Origin: Brevibacillus_H sp049846925
GTDB lineage: Bacteria; Bacillota; Bacilli; Brevibacillales; Brevibacillaceae
DNA: 64,000 nt
NCBI RefSeq assembly: GCF_049846925.1
Contig: NZ_JBNCMT010000023.1
Span: 1 to 64,000 of the forward strand
Reading direction: 5' to 3'
The notes below the pieces were generated by a model. The model was not told the DNA's origin. It ran no database searches and saw only the letters and a list, made by a program, of their open reading frames with translations. The position numbers were made by a program, and so were the translations under genes. This document shows, piece by piece, positions 44,045 to 53,639 of the stretch (position 1 is the stretch's first letter; each line of letters starts with the position of its first letter).

Positions 44045-45061
44045 TTATTTTGCTTCCTTCACAGACCACTTGCACAACGCTGCACCCCAAGTAAGACCCC
44101 CGCCGAAACCGACGAGAATGACGGTGTCGCCTTCCTGCAAACGTCCTGCTTGCACTGCTTCATCTAATGCAACAGGGATCGAAGCAGATGACATGTTTCC
44201 GTAGCGATCGAGATTGATTGCAACTTTGTCCTCTGACAAGCCAAATCGCTTGATCGCCGCATCAATAATGCGGAAGTTTGCCTGGTGAGGAACAAGCAGG
44301 GAGATGTCTTCCTTGGTCATGCCTGATTTCTCCAGCACGGTTTCTGTTGCAGAATTCATCACCCGCACAGCAAATTTGAACACTTCGCCGCCAGTCATCT
44401 GTACGTAATGCAGCTTGTTCTCAATTGATTCCTTGCTGGCAGGGATTCTCGAACCGCCGGCAGGTTGGGATAAAAGGCATCCGCCTGAACCGTCTGCTCC
44501 CAAATCAAATGCTTTAAACCCGTATTCCTCTGCCACTGGACCAAGAATGGCCGCTCCTGCGCCGTCTCCAAAAAGGACACATGTATTTCGATCTTCGTAG
44601 TCCACAATCTTGGAAAGTACTTCTACACCAATGACGAGAATATAGCGATACATTCCAGTAGTGATGAATTGTGTAGCCGTTGTTATGCCGTATAAAAAGC
44701 CTGTGCAAGCCGCAGAAACATCAAGTGCACTGGCTTTAGTAGCTCCCAGCTTTTCTTGCAGGATGCAGGCAGTCGACGGGAACATGGTGTCCGGCGTAAC
44801 GGTTGCAACAATGATCATATCAAGCTGATCTGCAGTAAGATTGGCTTTAGCCAAAGCTTTTACTGCGGCTTCATACGCGAGGTCAGAAGCTGCTTGCTCA
44901 GGAGCTGCGATCCGACGTTCACGAATTCCAGTACGGGAAATGATCCATTCATCAGATGTCTCCACCATTTTTTCTAAGTCTTTATTTGTCAAAACCCTGT
45001 CAGGTGTATAAGAACCGGTTGCCAATATTCCTACTGAGCGCAATCCATTCATCCCATTCAC
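44045..45061 (-). CDS. fabH: 3-oxoacyl-ACP synthase III
   Basis: This 338-residue enzyme starts fatty acid synthesis by condensing acyl-CoA with malonyl-ACP. Active Cys in SAACTGFLYGI near 118, His in LVPHQANFRIIDAA, Asn in DRYGNMSSAS. The GTG at 45061 overlaps the plsX stop (GTGA); an ATG 9 bp downstream is possible. Its place between fabD and plsX differs from B. subtilis, where fabH is elsewhere. Confidence 0.96.
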   Translation of the reverse strand: MNGMNGLRSVGILATGSYTPDRVLTNKDLEKMVETSDEWIISRTGIRERRIAAPEQAASDLAYEAAVKALAKANLTADQLDMIIVATVTPDTMFPSTACILQEKLGATKASALDVSAACTGFLYGITTATQFITTGMYRYILVIGVEVLSKIVDYEDRNTCVLFGDGAGAAILGPVAEEYGFKAFDLGADGSGGCLLSQPAGGSRIPASKESIENKLHYVQMTGGEVFKFAVRVMNSATETVLEKSGMTKEDISLLVPHQANFRIIDAAIKRFGLSEDKVAINLDRYGNMSSASIPVALDEAVQAGRLQEGDTVILVGFGGGLTWGAALCKWSVKEAK

Positions 45062-46065
45062 TCGCTTTCTGTTGTATTAATGGATTTCAATTCTTGCTGG
45101 ATCGAATCGTTCACACCAAGCTTGACGAATCGAGCCGCAGCATGAATCGCATTTTTGATTGCACGTGCATCCGATGAACCATGCGCCTTGATCACTGGCT
45201 GGCGAAGGCCAAGTAATGGAGCGCCTCCGTATTCAGCATAATCCATTCGATTTTTGAAACGAACAAGGCTAGGCTTCAGGATGGCAGCAGCTACCTTATT
45301 CAAGAAATTGGAAGTTAATTCCTGCTTTAATTGTGAAAAAACGGCAGACGCTACACCTTCAATGGACTTAAGCAGTACATTTCCTGCAAACCCATCACTT
45401 ACCAGTACATCACACTCACCAGTCATGACATCTCTGGCTTCCACATTGCCAATAAAGTTGATGTTCGCTCCCGAAAGCATGGGATAAACCTCTTTGGTCA
45501 GTTCATTTCCCTTCGCTTCTTCTGTTCCTACGTTAAGCAAACCAACACGGGGCTTCGACAGCCCAAGCACCTTTTCCACATAGAGGCTGCCCATGATGGC
45601 ATACTGGAGCAAATGGAGCGGTTTGGCATCCATGTTTGCACCGACATCCAATACGAGCGTCACGCTGCCTTTGGTGTTCGGGATCAACGCTGCCAGTGCC
45701 GGGCGCTCAATGCCTATATTGCGTCCTGTGATTAACAGTCCTGCTGTCATCAAGGCTCCCGTATTCCCAGCAGAAATAAATGCGTCTACTTCTTGCTTTC
45801 GAGTCAGATCTGCCGCAACAACCATTGACGAGTCTTTTTTGCGTCGAACGGCACGAACAGGCTCATCATCTGCTTCGATTACTTCTGTTGTGTGGCGAAT
45901 CTCAATTCCTGCGGGAACATTACCGGGCAAGACCTTTTTTATCTCTTGTTCATTACCTACCAATACTACAGTTAGCGATGGATCAGACGAGACAGCTTGC
46001 AATGCGCCTTCTACGTTGCTGCGCGGAGCAAGATCGCCTCCCATGGCATCTATGGCGATACGCAA
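45058..46065 (-). CDS. plsX: Phosphate acyltransferase PlsX
   Basis: This 335-residue enzyme makes acyl-phosphate from acyl-ACP for phospholipid synthesis. MRIAIDAMGGDLAP at the N-terminus, then FISAGNTGALMTAG, VLDVGANMDAKP and VSDGFAGNVLLKSIEG. The start is TTG at 46065 after GAGGAGG. It follows fapR by 28 bp. Confidence 0.97.
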   Translation of the reverse strand: MRIAIDAMGGDLAPRSNVEGALQAVSSDPSLTVVLVGNEQEIKKVLPGNVPAGIEIRHTTEVIEADDEPVRAVRRKKDSSMVVAADLTRKQEVDAFISAGNTGALMTAGLLITGRNIGIERPALAALIPNTKGSVTLVLDVGANMDAKPLHLLQYAIMGSLYVEKVLGLSKPRVGLLNVGTEEAKGNELTKEVYPMLSGANINFIGNVEARDVMTGECDVLVSDGFAGNVLLKSIEGVASAVFSQLKQELTSNFLNKVAAAILKPSLVRFKNRMDYAEYGGAPLLGLRQPVIKAHGSSDARAIKNAIHAAARFVKLGVNDSIQQELKSINTTESE

Positions 46066-46093
46066 ATGGAATTCCTCCTCAGACTACAATCCG

Positions 46094-46660
46094 CTAATCT
46101 TCCGGTTGAAAACGTTGTCGAAATACACGGAAGGTGGCAGTGAACACTGTTTCTCCCTGTACCTTGGTTTCAACCCGTACCCTGCTTTCGTCTCCCTTAT
46201 GTGAACGGACAACTGCTTTGGCTATCAATTTCTCACCAAGCTTCACCGGGCGAATGAATCGAATGCGTGCGGTTGCGGTCAATGCAACGTCTGCATCAAT
46301 GACAGCAACAGCGAGCGAGTTGGCTTGTGCAAATATGTAATGACCACGGGCGATCTGTGTTCGAGTAAATACATGGTCTTCTTTTATTTCAAGTACAGAG
46401 ATACCATGTGAATCGAGCTGCAAATCGATCACTTCCCCAATCACTTCATCAATCCCAAGCGATTTTACATGATCGAAGCTTTTTTCTGCCACATTTTTGA
46501 TCCTCTCGCGCAGTTCAGGAATTCCCAATTCCAACCGGTCGAGCCGAATCGTCTGGATACTTACGTGATATTGTCCTGCAAGTTCTTCATCCGTTGCAAA
46601 GGGGTTATCTTGCAAGAAGTTGATTAGCTGTGTTTGACGATCTTTTTTGGGTAATCGCAT
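46094..46660 (-). CDS. fapR: Fatty acid and phospholipid regulator FapR
   Basis: This 188-residue repressor has an N-terminal DeoR-like helix-turn-helix (ATDEELAGQYHVSIQTIRLDRLELGIPELRERI in outline) and a hot-dog domain that binds malonyl-CoA (FTRTQIARGHYIFAQANSLAVAVIDADVALT). The ATG at 46660 follows GGGGGGG by 9 nt. A FapR operator lies at its own promoter, so the fapR-plsX-fabH-fabD-fabG operon is probably autoregulated. Confidence 0.97.
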   Translation of the reverse strand: MRLPKKDRQTQLINFLQDNPFATDEELAGQYHVSIQTIRLDRLELGIPELRERIKNVAEKSFDHVKSLGIDEVIGEVIDLQLDSHGISVLEIKEDHVFTRTQIARGHYIFAQANSLAVAVIDADVALTATARIRFIRPVKLGEKLIAKAVVRSHKGDESRVRVETKVQGETVFTATFRVFRQRFQPED

Positions 46661-46735
46661 ATTAGCCAACCCCCCCATAAAAAATAAATGTATGTATGTA
46701 AAAAGCGAAAGAAAACTGAATATTAAGATCAGTTT

Positions 46736-46785
46736 TTAATACCAGGTACTAAAAAGAGTATAACGGATTCTCGTCACTTTTACAA
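46736..46785 (-). promoter_or_regulatory. fapR promoter and FapR operator
   Basis: On the minus strand: -35 TTGTAA (46785-46780), 17-bp spacer, -10 TATACT (46762-46757). Just after it comes TTAGTACCTGGTATTAA (46752-46736), matching the FapR palindrome TTAGTACCTANTCTTAA type. It covers the start point, so FapR would block initiation until malonyl-CoA rises. Confidence 0.85.
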
Positions 46786-46824
46786 CCCCGTGAACATGTT
46801 TTCCCACCAACGGACAATTGGCAC

Positions 46825-46940
46825 AAAAACGGCCATGACCGTTTTTGCTGACCGCATGCGGTCACATCCACTTTAATGACACGGTACCTCAGCGTAACAT
46901 CTAGCATGTGCTTCGGTAAAAACGTCGAGACGTTTTTCAC
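46825..46940. repeat. Palindromic intergenic repeat, copy B
   Basis: The three palindromes of copy A recur in order: AAAAACGGCCATGACCGTTTTT (arms at 46825-46846), TGACCGCATGCGGTCA (46849-46864), AAAAACGTCGAGACGTTTTT (46918-46937). The middle stretch ACGGTACCTCAGCGTAACATCTAGCATGTGCTTCGGT is also kept with few changes. It lies between rpmF and fapR, upstream of the fapR promoter. Confidence 0.85.
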
Positions 46941-46976
46941 AAAAAAAAGAACAGAGGATGTTACTCCCCTGTTCTT
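46941..46976 (-). terminator. rpmF terminator
   Basis: AAGAACAGGGGA pairs with TCCTCTGTTCTT on the minus strand, then a T8 run. It starts 8 bp past rpmF and abuts repeat copy B. Confidence 0.9.
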
Positions 46977-46984
46977 CGACGTTA

Positions 46985-47155
46985 TTACTTCGCGATTTTT
47001 TCGCCTTTGTAAGTTCCGCAGCTTGGGCATACGCGGTGGGAAAGCTTGTGTTCGCCACAGTTATCGCATTTGATCATGCCTGGAATCTCTAATTTGAAGT
47101 GCGTACGACGCATTCTTTTACGAGTTTTGGAAGTTCTCCGTTGAGGTACTGCCAT
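46985..47155 (-). CDS. rpmF: 50S ribosomal protein L32
   Basis: This is a 56-residue protein: MAVPQRRTSKTRKRMRRTHF, then the zinc ribbon CDNCGEHKLSHRVCPSC with four Cys, ending GEKIAK. The ATG follows GGAGGTGTAAGG. The zinc-binding form is kept. It follows yceD, the usual pairing. Confidence 0.97.
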   Translation of the reverse strand: MAVPQRRTSKTRKRMRRTHFKLEIPGMIKCDNCGEHKLSHRVCPSCGTYKGEKIAK

Positions 47156-47342
47156 CTTCCTTACACCTCCTTCAACTGATGTGTCTCAATTATTGTTTAC
47201 ACCCTCTATTGAAGCACTCTTTTTATCGAAGAGCAGCAAATCCAGAGGTGAACATATATGGATGGAATACCATCCGTTCAAAAATGAAGCTAACCATCAA
47301 AACGATTGTAAGCCACATTCTGAAAACAAAAGTAATTCTCGG

Positions 47343-47855
47343 TTATTCCTTTTTGAATAAATCTGCAAGTCCTGCCAGACGAGGGTCAATCCGTTCGTTG
47401 TTGCACGAACATTTCTTCTCGTTCCAGTTGGTACCGCAGGTCGGGCAAAGCCCCTGACAATCTTCTTCACAAAGCGGAATAATCGGCAGTGCAAGAAGAA
47501 AATCTTCTTGAAGAATCGGATCCAGCTCAATTTCATCCCCGCTAACGAGATGAATATCGCTATCTTCGTCATAGTCCACTTCTGACTTGTCCGATGCGAA
47601 CGTTTCGTCAAAAGAAACATTCATGTGTTCCCGAAACGGCTTCAAGCAGCGAGCACAGACAAAATCAACATCTGCCTCCATTTTGCCTTTTACATAGTAC
47701 AGTCCACCGAGCAGAGCGGCTTCACCACTTGCATTGACCTGTGACAAGTCGGTAATCTCCTGATGACGAGATTTCAACTCTTGCGGGTCTAACGTTGTGT
47801 GGAAAGGCAAGGCTTCACCTTTTCGATGATCTAATTCTGTCAATTTAATATTCAT
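47343..47855 (-). CDS. yceD: DUF177/YceD family protein
   Basis: This 170-residue protein has a central CARCLKPFREHMNV and the C-terminal CEEDCQGLCPTCGTNWNEKKCSCNNERIDPR-type Cys cluster, possibly zinc binding. YceD/YlbN is conserved upstream of rpmF and has been linked with 23S rRNA accumulation; the exact job is not settled. GAGGTGAAAG precedes the ATG. The 187-bp gap to rpmF shows no gene. Confidence 0.92.
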   Translation of the reverse strand: MNIKLTELDHRKGEALPFHTTLDPQELKSRHQEITDLSQVNASGEAALLGGLYYVKGKMEADVDFVCARCLKPFREHMNVSFDETFASDKSEVDYDEDSDIHLVSGDEIELDPILQEDFLLALPIIPLCEEDCQGLCPTCGTNWNEKKCSCNNERIDPRLAGLADLFKKE

Positions 47856-48025
47856 ATTCTTTCACCTCATGCACAACAAGGATGATTATATCTGTTACCA
47901 AATCCTTTGTCAACCAATTTTGCTTGACACCTTACTTGAGAAAAAGCAAATACTTTGTAACGTTTGCCAACTGAGTCAAGCATCCTTACACTAGAAGAAA
48001 ATGGTCAAGTAAAGGACGGTTATGA

Positions 48026-49276
48026 ATGAAAACAGTTGGACTGGTTGTTGAATATAATCCACTGCACAACGGCCATAAATACCATTTCGAAGCGGCCAAG
48101 GAAAAAACAGGCGCCGATGCATGTGTCATCGTGATGAGCGGTAATTTCCTGCAGCGAGGCGAGCCTGCCCTCCTGCACAAACGTGCTCGTGCTGAAATGG
48201 CTCTACGATTGGGCGTTGATTTGGTCATTGAACTTCCCGTCGTTTATGCCACTTCCAACGCTGAGATGTTCGCTCATGGAGCCATTTCGATACTCGACAG
48301 ACTCGGTGTTGTTGACGCCATCTGTTTTGGAAGTGAGAGTGGCTCGATTGAATGGATGCATACGCTTGCCAAGCATCTGGCAGTTGAACCAGCTTCTTTC
48401 AAAGAAATCCTGAAAGAAAAACTGGATCAAGGGAACGCTTACCCCATAGCTTATGCACAAGCGGCGAGCCAATACATGCAATCTCTCGGATTTATCGAGA
48501 CTCCCCTAGATCAGCCGAACAACATTCTCGGATTTAACTATCTGCTTGCTCTTGAGCGTCTCGGAAGCAGAATGGAAGCGACCACGATTGAACGCCAAAA
48601 GGCAGGCTATCACCAAAAAACCATAACGGATCAGCAGATTGCCAGTGCAACTGCTCTGCGCAAGCTTCTTTTTGAAGATCAAAAAGACTTGCCCGATCTT
48701 GCGTCCTACGTTCCTGAAACGACTTTGCTTGTAATGAACAGAGAGTTTCAGAATGGGACAGGACCTGTTTCATGGAACAATTTCACACATCCTCTGTTTC
48801 ATCGCTTGCTCCAGCTCACACCAGAGAAACTGGCAGACTACCACGAGATTGAAGAGGGAATGGAGTACCGAATACTTGCGCAAGCAAAACAAAGTCATTC
48901 CATTCATGACCTTCTCACTCAAGCCAAAAATCGCCGGATTACCTGGAACCGTCTACAACGAATGCTGCTTTCTGTCCTGCTCGATCTGAAGAAATCAGAT
49001 GTTCGAGCGTTCCGTTTGCGTGAAGGCGCTCCTTATGCAAGAATTCTCGGTTTTAGCGAAAAGGGTCAAGCCCTTTTGCGAGAAGCCAGAAAAAAGTCAG
49101 CCATCCCACTTGTTACAAAAGTAAAGGACGGGCTGCATCCTATGCTTGACCTTGACTTGCGGGCCAGCATGGTTTATCAGCTTGGCCAGCCCACAAATCG
49201 CTCAACGAACTTCCTTGCAGAGTACCAACAACAACCGCTTAACTCTGCTTCGCTTTCAGATTCGTTAAATACGTAA
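48026..49276 (+). CDS. tmcAL: tRNA(Met) cytidine acetate ligase TmcAL (YlbM)
   Basis: This 416-residue nucleotidyltransferase-like enzyme forms N4-acetylcytidine at the wobble position of elongator tRNA-Met, using acetate and ATP. VGLVVEYNPLHNGHKYHFEAAKE at the N-terminus has the HxGH motif; VIVMSGNFLQRGEPALLHKRARAEMAL and VIELPVVYATSNAEMFAHGA follow. Its 3' end overlaps the convergent ylbL gene by 38 bp. The start ATG is at 48026 after AGGA. Confidence 0.94.
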   Translation: MKTVGLVVEYNPLHNGHKYHFEAAKEKTGADACVIVMSGNFLQRGEPALLHKRARAEMALRLGVDLVIELPVVYATSNAEMFAHGAISILDRLGVVDAICFGSESGSIEWMHTLAKHLAVEPASFKEILKEKLDQGNAYPIAYAQAASQYMQSLGFIETPLDQPNNILGFNYLLALERLGSRMEATTIERQKAGYHQKTITDQQIASATALRKLLFEDQKDLPDLASYVPETTLLVMNREFQNGTGPVSWNNFTHPLFHRLLQLTPEKLADYHEIEEGMEYRILAQAKQSHSIHDLLTQAKNRRITWNRLQRMLLSVLLDLKKSDVRAFRLREGAPYARILGFSEKGQALLREARKKSAIPLVTKVKDGLHPMLDLDLRASMVYQLGQPTNRSTNFLAEYQQQPLNSASLSDSLNT

Positions 49277-50318
49277 TCGCATCGTCAAAAGTTTTGACAG
49301 GGACGACAATCATCTTGGTGCCGATTCTCTTGGCAGTTTCTACTGCTTCCTGATAGTTCGATACAACATCACCCGTGGTCGCCTCATCTGGAGCAAAGAA
49401 AATTTCGGCACCTGCTTTATCAGCAGCAATGATTTTGTGATTGATCCCACCGATACGCCCCACTGTGCCATCTGCCGAGATGGTCCCTGTTCCCGCAATG
49501 CGGTATCCTTTTGTAATGTCCGTTTTTTTCTCAAGTTGTTCGTATATTTCCAAAGACATCATCAAGCCCGCCGATGGGCCGCCAATCCCTTCAGCAGAAA
49601 TTGTTACTTTCTTGGGAATCTCGATTACCTGCTTGTTTTCCGGACGAATCCCAAGTCCTACACGACTAGTGGCATGGCCACTTTCGTCAGGCAGGGCCTT
49701 TAAGGTAATCGTGCCGGAATTTTCTTTTCCATTCCGATTATAGGTTACCGTAATGGTATCACCCGGTTTCTTTTGCTTCAGATAATCTAGCAATTCTTGC
49801 GTGGTAATCAGCTTGGTCTGGTCCACTTTTGTGATGACATCGCCTACTTTTAATACTTCTTTGGCTGGCATCCCCGCAATAGTACCCATCACCAGGACTC
49901 CGTGGTTTTCGATATTGACAGGGTACCCTGCACGTTTGAACGCAACAGCTTCCGCCAGCTTCTGTGAATTTCGCATGACTTCAAGCTCTCTTTGCGTAAA
50001 ATCCTCGTCAGATTCTCCATGACTGAGTACCAGATTTTTATCAATCAGCTCTACATCGGGAGATATCTTGGAGTATAGATACCACAGCAGCTTCGCTTCT
50101 CCCATACGAACCGTTGTCAACATGAAGGTGCCCTTCTCGTCCTTGGTACCGTCCTCTACTTGAATAATAGGTGAAAGCTCAATGGCGGAACCCGGTCTGG
50201 TTATGTAATACGGAAGCGGTATATAAAACAGACAGACCAATGTGACGATCAGAGCCACGAAGCTCCATCGCAGACGTTTTTTCATGCTGTCGGAGCGATG
50301 TTCAACAGTTTGATTCAT
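49239..50318 (-). CDS. ylbL: PDZ-domain Lon-like serine protease YlbL/SepM
   Basis: The protein has about 359 residues. An N-terminal membrane anchor (SFVALIVTLVCLFYIPLPYYI) is followed by a PDZ domain (about 125-215, GTIAGMPAKEVLKVGDVITKVD). The S16 protease domain has the catalytic Ser in GIGGPSAGLMMSL and Lys in NHKIIAADKAGA. Relatives process peptides or clear proteins outside the membrane. The ATG at 50318 follows GGGGGAACA; a start at 50339 is unsupported. It overlaps the ylbK end by 17 bp. Confidence 0.93.
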   Translation of the reverse strand: MNQTVEHRSDSMKKRLRWSFVALIVTLVCLFYIPLPYYITRPGSAIELSPIIQVEDGTKDEKGTFMLTTVRMGEAKLLWYLYSKISPDVELIDKNLVLSHGESDEDFTQRELEVMRNSQKLAEAVAFKRAGYPVNIENHGVLVMGTIAGMPAKEVLKVGDVITKVDQTKLITTQELLDYLKQKKPGDTITVTYNRNGKENSGTITLKALPDESGHATSRVGLGIRPENKQVIEIPKKVTISAEGIGGPSAGLMMSLEIYEQLEKKTDITKGYRIAGTGTISADGTVGRIGGINHKIIAADKAGAEIFFAPDEATTGDVVSNYQEAVETAKRIGTKMIVVPVKTFDDAITYLTNLKAKQS

Positions 50319-51108
50319 CGGTGTTCCCCCAATTCTCAATCAATTCCTTAATTCGATCTACGTTCTCTAGCGCAGCCCGCTCGCCTTCTGCAATGATATC
50401 TTCAATTCCCGTATAGTTAATGCTGCTATGGTGCCCTACATCGGGGCGAATGACCAAATCCGCAGAAAGCATCCTGTGTCGAAAAATTTCTCGTTCCATC
50501 ACATCAATTGCTTGTGCGATGACATCAAAAATGGACGTCACTTTCATTTTTTTGTCAATGTGGCCAACATCAACTGCGAGAACGATGTCCGCTCCCATCT
50601 CTCTCGTAACCGTTATGGGTACCCGATCAATTACGCCCCCATCAACCAACAGGCGCTCCCCTACTCTTTCTGGAACAAATATGCCGGGAATGGAGATACT
50701 GGCTCTCACGGCAACGTCGATTGGTCCCTCTCGAAAAACAACCCTTTCCCCATTCTCAATATCTGTGGCGACAATGGCCAGTGGTTTGGGCAGCTCTTCA
50801 ATCTTTTTACCGTGAGTGAGCAGCCTGATCAATTCCTTGATTTTTTGCCCTGAGACGAGGCCCATATTCGGTACAGTCAGGTCCAACCAGTGCTTCCGCT
50901 TCAAATTCATCGCCAGTTTTTCCATCATGTGCGGTTGGATATTGTTGGCATAGACGGCTCCGATGAAACTCCCCATGCTGCTTCCTGCAACCAAGTCGAT
51001 TGGAATACTATGCTCTTCAAACACTTTCAACACACCAATATGTGCAAAGCCTCTAGCTCCTCCCGATCCGAGGGCTAACCCGATTTTTGGTTTTTGTTTG
51101 GAAGCCAC
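50302..51108 (-). CDS. ylbK: Patatin-like phospholipase YlbK
   Basis: The 268-residue patatin fold has an oxyanion loop GSGGARGFAH near 14, nucleophile Ser in GSSMGSFIGA near 43, and Asp in VDGGVIDRVP near 155 (Ser-Asp dyad). It probably hydrolyses lipid acyl esters; the substrate is unknown. It is followed by ylbL and is divergent from ylbJ. Confidence 0.93.
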   Translation of the reverse strand: MASKQKPKIGLALGSGGARGFAHIGVLKVFEEHSIPIDLVAGSSMGSFIGAVYANNIQPHMMEKLAMNLKRKHWLDLTVPNMGLVSGQKIKELIRLLTHGKKIEELPKPLAIVATDIENGERVVFREGPIDVAVRASISIPGIFVPERVGERLLVDGGVIDRVPITVTREMGADIVLAVDVGHIDKKMKVTSIFDVIAQAIDVMEREIFRHRMLSADLVIRPDVGHHSSINYTGIEDIIAEGERAALENVDRIKELIENWGNTDESNC

Positions 51109-51209
51109 AAGCTATCCCCCCTCCCCAAATGAATATGTATCTTCTATTGCATAGTTTCGTCCATCTTTACGTAGACATGTACTATCTCTCATACGTCCAG
51201 GAGGAATGT

Positions 51210-52439
51210 ATGGCACACCGATCTCCGTTTTTAACACTTACACTCGCTATTTCGTCCATTGCTCTCGTGATAACTCTCATTACGAATCCCGAAACGTCTT
51301 TTCGAGCAGCAGTAGAAGGCTTGAAGATTTGGTGGGAAGTTGTTTTTCCTGCCCTGTTGCCTTTTATCGTTGTCTCCGAAATCCTGATGGGGGTTGGGGT
51401 CGTACATTTCGTTGGTGTACTGCTCGAGCCGCTGATGCGACCGTTTTTCAATGTACCGGGAACAGGCGGATTCGTACTCACGATGGGCTTTTCTTCCGGA
51501 TATCCGGTTGCAGCAAAATTAACGACAAGCTTGCGGGAACAAGGGAATATCACCCGTGCGGAAGGAGAGCGTCTAGTTACATTTACAACAACTGGCGACC
51601 CTCTGTTTGTCATCGGTGCAGTTGCTGTCGGGTTCTTTCACAGTGAGCAGCTCGGATACATTTTGGCCATCACGCACTACTCATCGGCCATTTTACTCGG
51701 GATTCTCTACCGGTTCTACTCTACGGAGGCACCATCGACAAGACAACTCAAAAAAGATGACAATCCTGTCATATACAGAGCCCTGCAAGCCATGCATCGT
51801 GCCAGACTGAAAGATCATCGGCCTTTTGGCAAGTTAATGGGCGACGCTGTCTCATCGGCCTTGCAAACACTGTTTATGGTAGGTGGATTTATAATCGTTT
51901 TTTCGGTGATGCTACAGCTCCTGTCAGAAGTAAAAGTGACCGATGCGTTAAGCCATTTTCTTGCTGTCTTTTTGATGCCATTTGGCTTTCCTACATCATT
52001 TAGTAAAGCGTTGATTGCCGGATTGTTCGAGGTTACCCTCGGTGCACAAACAGCCAGTGAAGTAACCGGACAGGTATCCATGATGTGGAAGGCTGCCGTT
52101 GCAAGTGCGATTCTTTCTTGGGGTGGACTTAGTGTTCATGCTCAGGTTGCGAGCATTTTAAGTAAAACCGACATCAAAGTAGGTCCTTACTTGATCGGAC
52201 GAGGCATCCATGCCTTTCTGTCTGCCTTCCTGACGATCTTGCTTTGGAAGCCCTTGGAGCATTTTACCCAAACAGCTTCAGCCGCACTGCCTGTTTTTTA
52301 TACAAACAAGCATTTGCCCCCTGTTCATACCTGGTTGTATCACATCAGCCATTCGGCGTTTACAGTCGGAATCATTGCTATTGTATTACTGATTCTCTAC
52401 GTCACCTTGAAACGCATTCCGAGCCGTATCATCAAGTAG
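51210..52439 (+). CDS. ylbJ: Sporulation integral membrane protein YlbJ
   Basis: This 409-residue nucleoside-recognition (Gate) type membrane protein has about eight helices: WWEVVFPALLPFIVVSEILMGVGVV, FVLTMGFSSGYPVAAKL, TFTTTGDPLFVIGAVAVGFF, and GLFEVTLGAQTASEV. In B. subtilis ylbJ is sigma-E dependent and needed for heat-resistant spores. The ATG at 51210 follows AGGAGGAATGT; earlier starts are unsupported. It overlaps coaD tail to tail by 8 bp. Confidence 0.93.
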   Translation: MAHRSPFLTLTLAISSIALVITLITNPETSFRAAVEGLKIWWEVVFPALLPFIVVSEILMGVGVVHFVGVLLEPLMRPFFNVPGTGGFVLTMGFSSGYPVAAKLTTSLREQGNITRAEGERLVTFTTTGDPLFVIGAVAVGFFHSEQLGYILAITHYSSAILLGILYRFYSTEAPSTRQLKKDDNPVIYRALQAMHRARLKDHRPFGKLMGDAVSSALQTLFMVGGFIIVFSVMLQLLSEVKVTDALSHFLAVFLMPFGFPTSFSKALIAGLFEVTLGAQTASEVTGQVSMMWKAAVASAILSWGGLSVHAQVASILSKTDIKVGPYLIGRGIHAFLSAFLTILLWKPLEHFTQTASAALPVFYTNKHLPPVHTWLYHISHSAFTVGIIAIVLLILYVTLKRIPSRIIK

Positions 52440-52920
52440 TAGGCTTGGGAAACTTGGTCAATAGCGCCTTCTCTACGTCTGGTGGAACCAGGTCTGTTAC
52501 TGGCGCATGATACCTCGCCACTTCCTTGACAATGCTGGAGCTTAAATAGGAATACTGATTATTTGTCATCACGAAAAATGTTTCCACATCCTCATCAAGC
52601 TTGCGGTTGATAGAAGCCATTTGCATTTCATATTCGAAATCAGAAACGGCACGCAACCCTTTTAGCAGTACCCTTGCTTCCTTGGTGCGCATGTAGTCAA
52701 TTAACAATCCGCTGAACGTATCGACCTCGACGTTGGGTAAATCCTTTGTAACCTTGCGCAACAGTTCCAACCGTTCTTCGATTGTAAAGAGTGGGTCTTT
52801 TTTGGAGTTCACCAATACGGCTACAATCACTTTGTCAAAAATTTTGGCACCTCTTGAAATGATGTCAAGATGTCCGTATGTAACCGGATCAAAACTTCCT
52901 GGGCAAACTGCTATCACCAT
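52432..52920 (-). CDS. coaD: Phosphopantetheine adenylyltransferase
   Basis: The 162-residue enzyme makes dephospho-CoA from 4'-phosphopantetheine and ATP. CPGSFDPVTYGHLDII with the TxGH motif, GLRAVSDFEYEMQMA, and YSYLSSSIVKEVARY. It follows rsmD by 12 bp. Confidence 0.98.
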   Translation of the reverse strand: MVIAVCPGSFDPVTYGHLDIISRGAKIFDKVIVAVLVNSKKDPLFTIEERLELLRKVTKDLPNVEVDTFSGLLIDYMRTKEARVLLKGLRAVSDFEYEMQMASINRKLDEDVETFFVMTNNQYSYLSSSIVKEVARYHAPVTDLVPPDVEKALLTKFPKPTT

Positions 52921-52932
52921 TTGTCTTCCCCC

Positions 52933-53487
52933 TTAGGAAATTCGCTCAAAAATACTTACTGTGGTATCACCGTATGTGACAAACCGAACTTTGGCATATG
53001 TACCGATACTTTCAGGTAACACAACGGAAGCGTCGTGCTCAGTTACAATTTGTGCATCTGGCGCAAGCAAGTTGTAGTCTTGCAACAACTGAATTTCTTC
53101 TGCGATTTTTTGTTTCGCATACGGCGGGTCTAAAAACACCAGATCAAACTGGAGCTCCCTTTTGGTTAATGCCTTCAAGGCTCGATGGGAATCAGTACGG
53201 AAAACCTCAACCTGATTATCCAGTTTGAAGGACGATAAATTTTCTTTAATGACAGAAATCGCTTTGGGATCAATATCGATAAAGACTGCTTTCTCAATGC
53301 CCCTGCTCAATGCCTCAATCCCCAAGCCACCTGTACCTGCATACAAGTCCAGGACTGTTCCACCTTCAAAATACGGCCCGATGATATTAAAAATAGATTC
53401 TCTGACTTTGTCTGTTGTTGGACGGGTTCCCTTGCCTGGTACGGCTGACAGTGGACGCCCCTTGAAATCTCCAGCGATTATTCTCAT
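52933..53487 (-). CDS. rsmD: 16S rRNA (guanine966-N2)-methyltransferase RsmD
   Basis: This 184-residue methyltransferase starts MRIIAGDFKGRPLSAVPG and has the SAM motif LDLYAGTGGLGIEALSRG near 45 and catalytic LVFLDPPYAK near 118. It is the homologue of YlbH and is first in rsmD-coaD. Confidence 0.97.
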   Translation of the reverse strand: MRIIAGDFKGRPLSAVPGKGTRPTTDKVRESIFNIIGPYFEGGTVLDLYAGTGGLGIEALSRGIEKAVFIDIDPKAISVIKENLSSFKLDNQVEVFRTDSHRALKALTKRELQFDLVFLDPPYAKQKIAEEIQLLQDYNLLAPDAQIVTEHDASVVLPESIGTYAKVRFVTYGDTTVSIFERIS

Positions 53488-53639
53488 TATCCTTCACCTA
53501 TAAACCCTTCATTTTGAGGCCCTGCCCGGTTCAGCACAAGCTGTAATCAAGCAGGTACAGAATAAAATCATACTATCATATGATAGATTCCTCGTAAAAT
53601 AAAGCACTTGCTCTGTATCATTTTTCGGTAGCCGTGTAT

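Noticed and set aside
45593..46204. Long plus-strand frame antisense to plsX and fapR
   Set aside because: plsX and fapR are certain on the minus strand; the frame shows no family and no ribosome site.
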